A DNA stretch of 64,000 nt from Sulfidibacterium sp964549335. Lineage in GTDB: Bacteria > Bacteroidota > Bacteroidia > Bacteroidales > F082. The notes beneath the pieces were generated by a model. That model ran no database searches, was not told the origin of the DNA, and saw only the letters and a program-made list of their open reading frames with translations. The translations under genes were made by a program, and so were the position numbers. Positions 8,581-18,023 of the stretch are shown here, in pieces; the first letter of the stretch is position 1; every line of letters begins with the position of its first letter. The stretch spans positions 1-64,000 of the forward strand of contig CAZJUQ010000031.1 in assembly GCA_964549335.1 (NCBI GenBank). The letters are read 5' to 3'.

Positions 8581-10713
8581 ATGAAAACAACAGTTTTTTA
8601 TACCGTTTTTAACCTTTTTGTTTCTACAATTTTGCTTGCCGGATTTTCAAGGGCTCAGAACCCCGACACTTTAAAAAACGCAAACATTGAAAATATTACC
8701 GACAGAATAGAGAACATTGCCTCGCGTACCGACTTGTCGCTCGACTATTCGGGACTTATCGACGATTTTCTTTACTATAGTAAAAATCCCCTCAATCTGA
8801 ACAACGAGGACGATATTGATAAGCTTGAAGAGCTCGGATTAATAAACAGGAATCAAGCCGATAATTTAAGGGTTTACATTATAAAGTGGGGTTATCTTAC
8901 CTCGGTTTACGAGCTTAAATTTGTTGAGGGTTTCGATAACAAAACCATAAGTCAGTTGCAGCCGTTTATTACCGTCCAACCCAGAAAACAGAGAGGAAAG
9001 TTGCAAGCTGAAAATATTGTCAAATACGGTAAACATAAAATAATAGCAAGGTACGGAAGCCTTTTGCAAATTCCGGAAGGATATGTCATGCCTCCCGATT
9101 CGGCTATTAATCATCCGGGTTCGGTTTACCTCGGTTCGCCGCAAAAGATTTACTTTCGATATGGTTTCGACTATGCCCAAAAGGTGCGTTTGGGTTTTAC
9201 CCTGGAAAAAGATGCCGGTGAAATTATGTTTTCAAAAGGTATTCCCGATACAGTGAAACGTTTGGTAAAGGATAAGGTATCTCCTCTTTTCGATTTCGGG
9301 TCGGCTTATGCATTTGTTTCGGATTTGGGAATTGTAAAAAAAGCCGTGGCGGGTGACTATCACCTCGAGTTCGGCCAGGGGCTTACCTTGTGGTCGGGAT
9401 TGGCATTCGGACTTTCGGCCGACGGCACCTCCGTAAAAAAGTTCGGCAGGGGAATACGCCCCAACACTTCTGTTAACGAAAACCGGTTTTTCAGAGGTGC
9501 AGCAGTGGAGTTATCAATAAAGAATTTTGACATTACGGCTTTTTATTCCAAAAAAGGTATTGATGCTAACATGGCAAAAGATACTTCGGAAAACATGTTC
9601 GTCACCGGAATTGTGGAAACCGGAAATCACAGGACAATAAACGAGTTACTTAACAAGCATGTTACCGAGGTGACGGCATACGGCGGACATGCACAATACC
9701 GTGCCGGTTTTTTTTCGTTAGGGGCAACTGCATATAAAACTTTGTTTTCGCCCCCGTTGATACCCGGAAAACAGCCATACAAAAAGTTCTCTTTCAGCGG
9801 CAATGAACTTACGGCATACGGTATTGATGCAGCCATTGTGGCGGGAAAATGGGATTTTTTCGGAGAGTTTTCGGCAAATGCCCATGGAGAAACGGCAGGG
9901 TTAGCCGGAGTTAACGGTTACATTGACGACAGATTTTTGTTTACGGCGGTGTACCGTAACATCGGCAAATCATATCACAATTTTTATAATAATCCCATAG
10001 CCGAAAGCAGTTCGTATGCCGGCGAATCGGGTTTGTATTTAGGTGTTAACACCTATCTTTCATCCTCTTTCCAATTATCGGCTTATGCCGATTATTTTAA
10101 TAACACTTGGTTAAAGTACCGTATTGATGCGCCGTCGGAAGGGCGTCAGTATGCGGTACAGATAAATTTTATCCCATTACGGAAAATAGAATCTTATTTG
10201 CGTTTCAGATATAAAGAAAAACAGGAAAACGGTGACGGCGAAAATATTTACATGCCTGTTTTAAGTGATGTCGAGCGTTTTGAGTGGCGTTGGAACCTTT
10301 CATGGCAACCTGCTGAATTTCTGATTTTTAAAAACAGGTTAGAGTATGTATGTTACGTGAAGGGGCTATTGCGCGAGCAGGGCTGGTTGATTTATCAGGA
10401 CGTACTTTACCGCCCCGCCGGTTTTCCTTTGCAAGCCACATTAAGGTATGCCCTGTTCGATACTGAAGGATGGAACAGCAGGATTTACGCCTACGAAAAC
10501 GATGTGCTTTATTCCTTTACCGTTCCGGCATATTATGATAAGGGAGAACGATTTTACCTGATGATTAAGTGGAGCGTTTTGAAAAACATGAATGTTTGGT
10601 TACGCTTTGCACAAACATATTTTTTTAACAAATGTCATATAGGAAGCGGCGCCGATATGATTAACGGACATAATAAGTCTGATGTTAAGGTACAAGTGAT
10701 TTGGAAAATATAA
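8581..10713 (+). CDS. Outer-membrane barrel protein with N-terminal helix-hairpin-helix
   Basis: A 710-residue secreted protein: signal peptide ending SRAQ (Ala|Gln), then a short ComEA-like helix-hairpin-helix (NPLNLNNEDDIDKLEELGLINRNQADNL, about residues 70-98, with a second HhH-like segment LTSVYELKFVEGFDNKTI), then about 580 residues of alternating aromatic and hydrophobic strands typical of a large outer-membrane barrel, ending VQVIWKI. HhH motifs bind DNA non-specifically in ComEA, but in Bacteroidota proteins of this layout the role is not established to my knowledge. It is probably cotranscribed with the preceding PorV-like gene. Confidence 0.75.
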   Translation: MKTTVFYTVFNLFVSTILLAGFSRAQNPDTLKNANIENITDRIENIASRTDLSLDYSGLIDDFLYYSKNPLNLNNEDDIDKLEELGLINRNQADNLRVYIIKWGYLTSVYELKFVEGFDNKTISQLQPFITVQPRKQRGKLQAENIVKYGKHKIIARYGSLLQIPEGYVMPPDSAINHPGSVYLGSPQKIYFRYGFDYAQKVRLGFTLEKDAGEIMFSKGIPDTVKRLVKDKVSPLFDFGSAYAFVSDLGIVKKAVAGDYHLEFGQGLTLWSGLAFGLSADGTSVKKFGRGIRPNTSVNENRFFRGAAVELSIKNFDITAFYSKKGIDANMAKDTSENMFVTGIVETGNHRTINELLNKHVTEVTAYGGHAQYRAGFFSLGATAYKTLFSPPLIPGKQPYKKFSFSGNELTAYGIDAAIVAGKWDFFGEFSANAHGETAGLAGVNGYIDDRFLFTAVYRNIGKSYHNFYNNPIAESSSYAGESGLYLGVNTYLSSSFQLSAYADYFNNTWLKYRIDAPSEGRQYAVQINFIPLRKIESYLRFRYKEKQENGDGENIYMPVLSDVERFEWRWNLSWQPAEFLIFKNRLEYVCYVKGLLREQGWLIYQDVLYRPAGFPLQATLRYALFDTEGWNSRIYAYENDVLYSFTVPAYYDKGERFYLMIKWSVLKNMNVWLRFAQTYFFNKCHIGSGADMINGHNKSDVKVQVIWKI

Positions 10714-10768
10714 ATCCAATGGATTTCGAAAATGTATTTATTAATTATCCGTAATTGGTTTGTTATGT

Positions 10769-12733
10769 CTATCGGGTTACCTTTACCGCTTTTCCTGTAA
10801 ATATCACATCGTTACCGTTGCTTATTTTATAGTAATAGACTCCTTTTGATAAATTTTGCGTCGTTAATCTGAATGAGGAATTGCCACGTACCGAAAACCC
10901 TACGGAACTGATAACGGTTTTGCCGTATTCGTCGTAAAGAGTTATGAAATAATTTCCGGGTTTGGTATTTGTTATTCCGAATACTATTTCCGACGAAAAA
11001 GGATTGGGAAATACATTTAACGACGATGTTTTAATATCTTTAATTCCCACATTATCGTAAACATGAAATACCACGGGAACATCTTTCGAAAAAGCATTTT
11101 CCGCTTCAATATGAAAAGCACAATAATAGTAGCCGGTATCCATGCCGTTATTGTCAAAATAGATGGTAATTTCGTTATACATACCTCCTGCAATTGCTCC
11201 CGAGTATTGGTTTAACGAAATCCATGCGGGTTGATTTTCTATGGAAATATTGTAAAAAAGCGTGTCGTTTCCTCCGTTGGAAATATGAAGTTGATTTTGC
11301 ACTGTCGTGTTTAAGGGTGCTGCCGCAAAAACCGTATCACGGTCGGTTTCGATAACGGGAGCGTTTATTAGCAGGTTAATGGAGTTAAAGATGTTAAGTC
11401 TGCCGTTGCTAACGGTTTTTCCCGTCAAATCGGGGAGGGGGTCAACACCTTTAAGCAAAAATCCTTTTAGCAGGAGGGCACCTTCGTCTGGATGTTTTTT
11501 AAAGTTTACCATAAAACCGCTGTCGGCGGCTGAAATCAAAAGAGCTACCGAACCGGTGACGTGCGGTGTTGCCATTGATGTTCCCGTTTTGTAGCCGTAT
11601 TGATTATTTATCAATGTCGATTTTATACTTGTTCCCGGTGCTCCCAAATCTATGGTGGTGTCGCCCCAGCCTGCCGAAGCATACAGTTCGTCGCGTTTTG
11701 TGGTATTCGTTACCGAAATCATATAATCGGTTGAAAAGGCGGTAGGAACATCACCTACCGAATCGATATCCCACGGTTTATTTGCCGTGGCTGCGCAACT
11801 GAGTATGCCGAGTCTTCCCAGCGAGTCGTACATGGCTTCCCATATGGGATAGTTTGCGGGATTTCCTTTGTCAACACCAAAAGAGCAATTGTCAGCCACA
11901 ACAAAAGCCCCCTCCCGGCCGTTGCTTGTGTTATAGCGCTCTCTTACAACATAAAGGTACGACAGTGCTTTTATCACTACCGATTCCAATGTGGACGAAC
12001 CTGCTATGGGGAGTGTTTTTACCGTCCAGTTTACTCCCGAAACACCTATATTGTTGTTTCCTATGGCTCCGGCTATTCCCATTACGTGTATGCCGTGGTT
12101 ATGCAACGGTATGGTGCCGTTATTGCTGTATGCATTCCAGCCGTTGTAATCGTCGATATATCCGTTGTTGTCGTCGTCTTGTCCGTTGTTGGGTATTTCG
12201 GCACGGTTTTTCCAAAAGTCAATATCTTCGTGGTGGATATCACCGCCACCGTCTATTATTGCAACCACAATGGTATCACCTGTGGCTGTTAACCCTCCCG
12301 TAGTAATGTCCCATGCATCGGTGGCATCAATGTCGGCATCGAAATGTCCGCCCGAAGTGCCGTCGTTATATAGTGACCATTGGTCGTCAAATAACGAATC
12401 GTCGGGAAAAAGTTCGTTTTCTTCACGCAAACTTATATGATGGTTGGGCTGTACGTTTACAACACCTTTTATTTTTTTTATCTCTTTCGACAGCGACGAG
12501 ATGTCTGTAGATTTTCTATTAAAATGTAACAGGTATATGTTAAACCTTTTGGAAACAATTTCGCTGCTATTGACAGCATGGTTTTTTAAGTTTTGCAAAA
12601 ACATATTAGCATCGTCAGCGGTTTTAAATTGTACCATAAGTTCTCCGGCGGCAAAAGAATCTTTGTCAAAATTTTGAGCTGTAATTATTTCCGTAAAAAA
12701 AACAAAAAGGAAAATTATCAAATGAGGTTTCAT
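10769..12733 (-). CDS. Subtilisin-like serine peptidase with T9SS sorting domain
   Basis: A 654-residue S8 peptidase. Signal peptide ends ITAQ; a prodomain follows (AAGELMVQFKTADDANMFLQ to about residue 100). The catalytic domain has Asp161 (VVAIIDGGG), His213 (HGIHVMGIAGA) and Ser385 (GTSMATPHVTG). A beta-sandwich lies at about 465-565, then a C-terminal T9SS type A sorting domain opening NVFPNPFSSEIVF and ending KGVYYYKISNGNDVIFTGKAVKV. It should cross the outer membrane by the T9SS and be surface-attached or released. The Asp motif reads D-G-G instead of the usual D-S/T-G, and the His motif has Ile for Thr, so activity is likely but the family branch is unusual. It converges with the HhH barrel gene. 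Confidence 0.92.
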   Translation of the reverse strand: MKPHLIIFLFVFFTEIITAQNFDKDSFAAGELMVQFKTADDANMFLQNLKNHAVNSSEIVSKRFNIYLLHFNRKSTDISSLSKEIKKIKGVVNVQPNHHISLREENELFPDDSLFDDQWSLYNDGTSGGHFDADIDATDAWDITTGGLTATGDTIVVAIIDGGGDIHHEDIDFWKNRAEIPNNGQDDDNNGYIDDYNGWNAYSNNGTIPLHNHGIHVMGIAGAIGNNNIGVSGVNWTVKTLPIAGSSTLESVVIKALSYLYVVRERYNTSNGREGAFVVADNCSFGVDKGNPANYPIWEAMYDSLGRLGILSCAATANKPWDIDSVGDVPTAFSTDYMISVTNTTKRDELYASAGWGDTTIDLGAPGTSIKSTLINNQYGYKTGTSMATPHVTGSVALLISAADSGFMVNFKKHPDEGALLLKGFLLKGVDPLPDLTGKTVSNGRLNIFNSINLLINAPVIETDRDTVFAAAPLNTTVQNQLHISNGGNDTLFYNISIENQPAWISLNQYSGAIAGGMYNEITIYFDNNGMDTGYYYCAFHIEAENAFSKDVPVVFHVYDNVGIKDIKTSSLNVFPNPFSSEIVFGITNTKPGNYFITLYDEYGKTVISSVGFSVRGNSSFRLTTQNLSKGVYYYKISNGNDVIFTGKAVKVTR

Positions 12734-12803
12734 ATTATCTGATTTAAAAGATTAATTTTGATATGAAGCGAAAGTAATAAAAAATAGTGTGGAAAACTTT
12801 GCA

Positions 12804-12811
12804 TAAATTTG
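12804..12811 (+). promoter_or_regulatory. Possible -7 box (TAAATTTG) for the S9 peptidase gene
   Basis: Matches the Bacteroidota -7 consensus TAnnTTTG and lies 38 bp before the ATG at 12850. No good -33 TTTG is seen, so this is tentative. Confidence 0.3.
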
Positions 12812-12849
12812 CCCTTTATTATAAAAAAAATCATTCAAAATTATTCATT

Positions 12850-14982
12850 ATGAAAAAAAGCGGTTTTGTTCTATTTTTCTTAGCAACAATTATTCAGTTT
12901 CAGCTTGCGGCACAAAACAAATTTCTTACCGTTGCAGATGCTTCGTGGCGTAATTACAATCTGTTTCCCGCATATGTTCAAAATTTGCAATGGATGGGCA
13001 ATAGCGACAATTATGTTTATGTGAAAAAGAATAGCGTATTCAAACACGATGCAAAGCGCGGAGAGGAGAAGATTCTATTTTCGCTGGACAAACTGAACAA
13101 AATAATTGTAAAATCCGCCGGCGACAGTTTAAGACGTTTGCCATCGATGAATTTTGAAGATAATAATGTTTTTTTCTCACTCAAAGGCAGATATTATAAA
13201 TACGATTTTCGTGAAAACACTATTGAAAAAACGGCACAAATTCCCGATACCGCACGCAATGCCGAGTTATGTACAAAAACGGGCTATGTGGCTTATACCA
13301 TTAAAAACAATTTTTATGTTGCCACCGATAAAGAAAATATTGCGGTAACTTCGGACGATAATCCCGGCATTGTTAACGGGCAAATAGTAAGTCGGAACGA
13401 ATTTGGAATAAACAAAGGTATTTTCTGGTCGGAGCAGGGCGATAAAGTTGCTTTTTACCGCAAAGACGAAACGGGAGTATCGGACTATCCTCTTGTTGAT
13501 ATCGATAAGCGTGTGGCTCAAGTGGAAAACATAAAGTACCCGATGGCAGGCATGACAAGCGAAGAGGTTCACCTCGGTATTTACGATATTGACAAAAAGA
13601 GAACGGTTTTTTTAAAAACCGGCGATAACACCGACCATTACCTTACTTCGGTAACCTGGGGTCCCGACGGAAAATATATTTACCTTGCCATTCTCAACCG
13701 CGAACAAAACCACATGTGGCTGAATAAATATGATGCCGGAACAGGTGAAAAGGTGAAAACCCTTTTCGAAGAGAGCAATCCCAAATATGTGGAACCCGAA
13801 CATCCTCTTTATTTCAGCCCTTTCAACAAAGAACATTTTATTTGGATTAGCGAACGCGACGGCTGGAACCACCTCTATCTTTACGATACCGACGGAAATC
13901 TCATAAGACAGGTTACCAAAGGAAAATGGGTAGTTACCGCTTTTAACGGATTTTTCAGAAAACATTATGCCTATTTTACGGCCACAAAAGAGAGCCCGTT
14001 GCAAAAAAACCTTTACAGCGTCGATTTGAGAAACGGTAAAATTTTGCGATTAACACCCGACCACGGAACCCATACTGCAAAAATCAGCAAAAGCGGAAAA
14101 TACATTATCGACATATACAGCAGCACAGAAGTTAGCCGTCAGTATAAGCTGTTGAATTACAAACGTAAAACCCTTGCCATAATAGAAAAAGACAAAAAAC
14201 CTTTAAAAGATTACAAACTCGGCAAAATGGATATATTTACCATTCCTGCCGGAAACGGCGACGATTTGTACTGCCGTATGATTAAACCCGTCGATTTCGA
14301 CAGCACTAAAAAATACCCCGTCATTGTATATGTTTACGGTGGTCCTCATGCACAACTTATTACCGACTCGTGGCTTGGTGGTGCGGGGCTGTTTTTGAAT
14401 TATCTTGCCGAAAACGGTTACCTGATTTTTACCCTCGACAACCATGGCTCGGCAAACCGTGGTCGCGATTTCGAACAGGTTATCCACCGCCACCTCGGAA
14501 CCACCGAAATAAAAGACCAGATTACGGGAGTAAATTTCCTGAAAACATTGCCCTATGTCGATACCACCCGTATTGGTGTGCACGGTTGGAGTTTCGGAGG
14601 TTTTATGACCACCTCGCTGATGCTTCGAACTCCGGGAGTGTTTAAAGTGGGCGTGGGCGGCGGACCGGTTATCGACTGGAAATATTACGAAGTGATGTAC
14701 GGCGAACGTTATATGGATACACCCCAAGAAAATCCCGAAGGATATAAAGAGGCTTCATTGCTCAATTATGTGAAAAACTTGAAAGGACACCTTTTGCTTA
14801 TCCACGGTACGGTTGACCCAACAGTGGTTTGGCAACACAGCCTGTTGCTTATCCAAAAAGCCGTTGAAGAAAACAAATTGATAGATTATTTCGTTTATCC
14901 CGGACAACCCCACGGTGTCGGAGGTAAAGCCCGTATTCATCTAAACAGAAAAATAAAAAGATATTTCGACGACTATTTGTAA
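12850..14982 (+). CDS. Dipeptidyl-peptidase IV-like S9 family peptidase
   Basis: A 710-residue periplasmic peptidase. Signal peptide ends LAAQ (Ala|Gln); an eight-blade-type DPP-IV N-terminal propeller follows (for example NVFFSLKGRYYKYDF, GINKGIFWSEQGDKVAFYR, ISERDGWNHLYLYDTDGN), then an alpha/beta-hydrolase domain with nucleophile Ser in GWSFGGFM, Asp in LLIHGTVDPTV and His in PGQPHGVGG. The family removes dipeptides from the N-terminus of peptides, often Xaa-Pro. The start is the ATG at 12850 (MKKSGFVLF); a GTG at 12787 would add a 21-residue extension before the signal peptide and is less likely. It is divergent from the T9SS subtilase. Confidence 0.92.
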   Translation: MKKSGFVLFFLATIIQFQLAAQNKFLTVADASWRNYNLFPAYVQNLQWMGNSDNYVYVKKNSVFKHDAKRGEEKILFSLDKLNKIIVKSAGDSLRRLPSMNFEDNNVFFSLKGRYYKYDFRENTIEKTAQIPDTARNAELCTKTGYVAYTIKNNFYVATDKENIAVTSDDNPGIVNGQIVSRNEFGINKGIFWSEQGDKVAFYRKDETGVSDYPLVDIDKRVAQVENIKYPMAGMTSEEVHLGIYDIDKKRTVFLKTGDNTDHYLTSVTWGPDGKYIYLAILNREQNHMWLNKYDAGTGEKVKTLFEESNPKYVEPEHPLYFSPFNKEHFIWISERDGWNHLYLYDTDGNLIRQVTKGKWVVTAFNGFFRKHYAYFTATKESPLQKNLYSVDLRNGKILRLTPDHGTHTAKISKSGKYIIDIYSSTEVSRQYKLLNYKRKTLAIIEKDKKPLKDYKLGKMDIFTIPAGNGDDLYCRMIKPVDFDSTKKYPVIVYVYGGPHAQLITDSWLGGAGLFLNYLAENGYLIFTLDNHGSANRGRDFEQVIHRHLGTTEIKDQITGVNFLKTLPYVDTTRIGVHGWSFGGFMTTSLMLRTPGVFKVGVGGGPVIDWKYYEVMYGERYMDTPQENPEGYKEASLLNYVKNLKGHLLLIHGTVDPTVVWQHSLLLIQKAVEENKLIDYFVYPGQPHGVGGKARIHLNRKIKRYFDDYL

Positions 14983-15136
14983 AACCCTTTTTACGGTTTT
15001 TCCTCTTTTTATTTTTATTAAAACATAAGTGGCCTTAAATTTAGGTATTGTAAATACTTAATTTATCAGGGCTTAACCCCCTTGTTTTTAAACTGTTTAA
15101 ATTGCACAACCGGTTTTTATGTTTTTTATAATTACA

Positions 15137-15144
15137 TATATTTG
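15137..15144 (+). promoter_or_regulatory. Possible -7 box (TATATTTG) of the sulfur operon
   Basis: A perfect TAnnTTTG match 66 bp before the first start codon of the operon. No convincing TTTG lies 19 bp upstream (it reads TTTT), so the promoter may need an activator. Transcription would start near 15148. Confidence 0.4.
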
Positions 15145-15149
15145 TAGCT

Positions 15150-15175
15150 CTATATATATTTACTTTTATATATAG
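15150..15175 (+). promoter_or_regulatory. Inverted repeat at the predicted transcription start of the sulfur operon
   Basis: Perfect 9-bp arms CTATATATA (15150-15158) and TATATATAG (15167-15175) separated by 8 bp. The dyad lies directly behind the TAnnTTTG box and 35 bp before the psrA-like start codon, where an operator would control initiation. AT-rich sequence makes chance dyads more likely. Confidence 0.45.
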
Positions 15176-15210
15176 ATACATGAATTTTCACAAAACATAA
15201 TTATATCCGG

Positions 15211-17475
15211 ATGAAAACACGAAGACAGTTTATTAAAATTTCTGCTGCCGGTGCCGGAGCTGCTGCAATAGGATTGCATGCCCTCGATGTTAAGGGGTTG
15301 AGCATTTTGGGCAAAGATAGCGGCTACGGTCCTGCCAGCGACGAAGAGTTAACTCCTTATCCTACATACTGCGAAGTTTGTTTCTGGAAATGTGCTGCAT
15401 GGGCTTATGTGGATAAGAGGGGGCGGATAAGGAAAGTTATCGGAAACGAAGATGACCCCCATTGTAACGGGCGTTTATGCCCGAGAGGAACCGGAGGTGT
15501 TGGGATGTATTACGACGAAGACCGTTTAAAGCATCCATTGATACGCGAAACACGCCCCGACGGTTCACCGTATTTTAGAAAAGCCTCATGGGACGAGGCT
15601 TTGGATTTGATGGCCGAAAAGATGAACAAATTGCGGATGGAACACGGACCGGAGTGTTTGGCGTTGTTTTCGCATGGTACGGGTGGCAAAATGATAAGCC
15701 ACCTTGTTAAGGCATTCGGCTCTCCAAACATCTCTGCACCTTCGTTTGCGCAGTGCCGTGGCCCGCGCGAAGTGGGATTTACGGCTACCTTCGGCGAAGA
15801 TGTTATGTCGCCCGAAAGAACCGATATACGCGACACCAAATGTCTTGTGTTGATAGGTTCGCATATCGGCGAGAATATGCACAACGGTCAAATTCAGGAA
15901 ATGTCGCATGCCATCGAAAACGGCGCTACAATCATTACGGTTGACCCGCGTTTCTCCACTGCCGCATCGCATTCGAAATATTGGTTGCCCATAAAACCGG
16001 CTACCGATATAGCTCTGTTGTTGGCGTGGATTCATGTTATTATTTACGAAAATCTTTACGATAAAGATTATGTTCAGAAATATACTTACGGTTTTGAAGA
16101 GCTGAAAGAGCACGTAAAAAACAATACCCCCGAATGGGCATACGGTATTACCACCATCGAACCCGAAGTTATACGCCGTACGGCACGCGAAATGGCTGCT
16201 GCCGCACCGGCGACACTGGTTCATCCCGGAAGACATACCACCTGGTACGGCGACGACACACAACGCTCGCGTGCCATTGCCATTTTAAATGCCATACTGG
16301 GGTCGTGGGGCAGAAGAGGAGGATTTTACAATCCCGAAAAAGTACATCTGCCCTCTTATCCTCATCCTCCGTTTCCCAAACCTAAACGTTCGTGGAAAGA
16401 TGCCTATCCTCCCGAAAAATATAATTTGGTAACCGAGGTGCTTTCGACGGGAATTTGTGACGCAACAATACCTAATCCCGACCTTGATTGTCATTTGCGC
16501 GGTTGGATAGTTTACGGTACAAACCTCATGGCCTCGTTGCCCGACCAGCAGAAAACTCTGGAGGCTATTAGCCACCTCGATTTTTTGGTGGTTATCGATA
16601 CAATGCCCATGGATATTACCGGATATGCAGATATTGTCCTCCCCGAATGTACCTATCTGGAAAGATACGATATGTTGCGTACATCGCCTCATCGCGAGCC
16701 GGTATTGGCATTGCGCATGCCCGCCGCCAAACCCAAATACGACACCAAACCGAATTGGTGGATAGCCAAACAGCTTGCCAAACGCTTAGGTTTGGAAGAG
16801 TATTTCGCATGGAACAATATTGAGGAATTGCTCGATTGGCAGTTGAAAAAAATAGGCTCCTCGTTGGAAGAGATGAAACGTGTAGGGGTAAAAAAATTCA
16901 AAAGGGAATACGACGACCTGTTTTTCCTCGAAGGTCTTCCCGACTACGAATTTAATACCAACACAGGTAAAATAGAACTTTATTCCACCTCATTGGAATA
17001 CGAAGGACACGATCCGCTTCCGAAATATACCCCACACCCCGAACCTCCGGAAGGATATTACAGGTTGAACTACGGACGTGCCCCCATGCATACTTTCAGC
17101 CGTACCACCAACAATCACAATCTTTACGATTTGATGAGTGAAAACAGTGTTTGGATAAATCCGAAAGTTGCCGACTTGTGGGAGATAAAAAACGGACAAT
17201 ACATATGGTTGAAAAATCAAGACGGCATTATTTCATCGTTTCCCGTTAAGGTACGTGTTACCGAACGAATACGTTGGGATTCGGTTTATATGGTGCACGG
17301 TTTCGGTCATACCGACAAAAAATTAACCAGGGCTTTCGGCAGGGGAGCCAGCGATTCGGAACTGGTGACAAAAGTTGCCATAGACCCCGTTATGGGGGGC
17401 ACCGGAATGCGTGTGAATTTTGTAACCTTTATTAAAGAAAATCCGAGAAGAAAAAGAGAGGAGGTTGAATCATGA
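15211..17475 (+). CDS. psrA: Molybdopterin oxidoreductase, polysulfide/thiosulfate reductase catalytic subunit type
   Basis: A 754-residue DMSO-reductase-family enzyme. A Tat signal (TRRQFIK, residues 3-9, then an Ala/Gly-rich core) sends it folded to the periplasm. A [4Fe-4S] cluster is bound by Cys54, Cys57, Cys61 and Cys90 (CEVCFWKC ... GRLCPRG). The likely Mo ligand is Cys182 in APSFAQCRGPRE. Molybdopterin-binding regions follow, with a C-terminal molydopterin-dinucleotide domain (RLNYGRAPMHTFSRTTNN). With the downstream iron-sulfur and NrfD subunits it forms a PsrABC/PhsABC-type complex that exchanges electrons between menaquinone and a sulfur compound. Substrate (polysulfide, thiosulfate, tetrathionate) and direction cannot be read from sequence, and arsenate- or selenate-type relatives are not excluded. 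Stop and next start overlap (ATGA). Confidence 0.9.
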   Translation: MKTRRQFIKISAAGAGAAAIGLHALDVKGLSILGKDSGYGPASDEELTPYPTYCEVCFWKCAAWAYVDKRGRIRKVIGNEDDPHCNGRLCPRGTGGVGMYYDEDRLKHPLIRETRPDGSPYFRKASWDEALDLMAEKMNKLRMEHGPECLALFSHGTGGKMISHLVKAFGSPNISAPSFAQCRGPREVGFTATFGEDVMSPERTDIRDTKCLVLIGSHIGENMHNGQIQEMSHAIENGATIITVDPRFSTAASHSKYWLPIKPATDIALLLAWIHVIIYENLYDKDYVQKYTYGFEELKEHVKNNTPEWAYGITTIEPEVIRRTAREMAAAAPATLVHPGRHTTWYGDDTQRSRAIAILNAILGSWGRRGGFYNPEKVHLPSYPHPPFPKPKRSWKDAYPPEKYNLVTEVLSTGICDATIPNPDLDCHLRGWIVYGTNLMASLPDQQKTLEAISHLDFLVVIDTMPMDITGYADIVLPECTYLERYDMLRTSPHREPVLALRMPAAKPKYDTKPNWWIAKQLAKRLGLEEYFAWNNIEELLDWQLKKIGSSLEEMKRVGVKKFKREYDDLFFLEGLPDYEFNTNTGKIELYSTSLEYEGHDPLPKYTPHPEPPEGYYRLNYGRAPMHTFSRTTNNHNLYDLMSENSVWINPKVADLWEIKNGQYIWLKNQDGIISSFPVKVRVTERIRWDSVYMVHGFGHTDKKLTRAFGRGASDSELVTKVAIDPVMGGTGMRVNFVTFIKENPRRKREEVES

Positions 17476-18005
17476 GATATGCAATGGCAATAGATACGGC
17501 CAAATGCGTGGGTTGTGGCGATTGTGTTGTCGCTTGCCAAACCGAAAATAATGTTCCCCACGGATATTGCCGCGACTGGATAGTGGAAAATGTAACGGGA
17601 AGCTATCCCAATGTTCAAATAGAGCTGCGTTCCGAAAGATGCAACCATTGCGATAATGCACCTTGTGTGCGATGCTGCCCCACCGGAGCAAGTCATATTG
17701 TGGAGGGCGGCATTGTTTTGGTAACTCACAACGAGTGTATTGGTTGCGGTGCATGTATAGAATCGTGTCCTTACGACGCCCGCTATCCCCACCCCGACGG
17801 TTATGTCGATAAATGTACTTTCTGTAAACATCGTGTTGATAAGGGACAAAACCCGGCTTGCGTTGATGTTTGTCCTACCCATTGCCTCCATTTCGGCGAT
17901 TTGGACGACCCCAACAGTGATGTATCCAAAGCTTTGAAAAACAGAAAATGGAAAGTGCTTGCTCCCGAAGCAGGAACAAAACCTCAATTATTTTTTCTTA
18001 CTTAA
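17472..18005 (+). CDS. psrB: 4Fe-4S electron-transfer subunit (PsrB/DmsB-like)
   Basis: A 177-residue ferredoxin-like subunit with four cysteine groups for four [4Fe-4S] clusters: CVGCGDCVVAC (15-25), RCNHCDNAPCVRCC, CIGCGACIESCP, and CTFCKHRVDKG with CVDVCP. It passes electrons between the membrane subunit and the molybdenum site and would be exported with the Tat-tagged catalytic partner. The ATG at 17472 overlaps the preceding stop by 4 bp, indicating translational coupling and a fixed stoichiometry. Confidence 0.95.
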   Translation: MRYAMAIDTAKCVGCGDCVVACQTENNVPHGYCRDWIVENVTGSYPNVQIELRSERCNHCDNAPCVRCCPTGASHIVEGGIVLVTHNECIGCGACIESCPYDARYPHPDGYVDKCTFCKHRVDKGQNPACVDVCPTHCLHFGDLDDPNSDVSKALKNRKWKVLAPEAGTKPQLFFLT

Positions 18006-18023
18006 CCGCTAAATATCAGTAAT

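Noticed and set aside
17307..17987. 226-codon minus-strand frame opposite psrB
   Set aside because: It arises from Cys/Gly codon bias of the ferredoxin gene; no coherent protein features.
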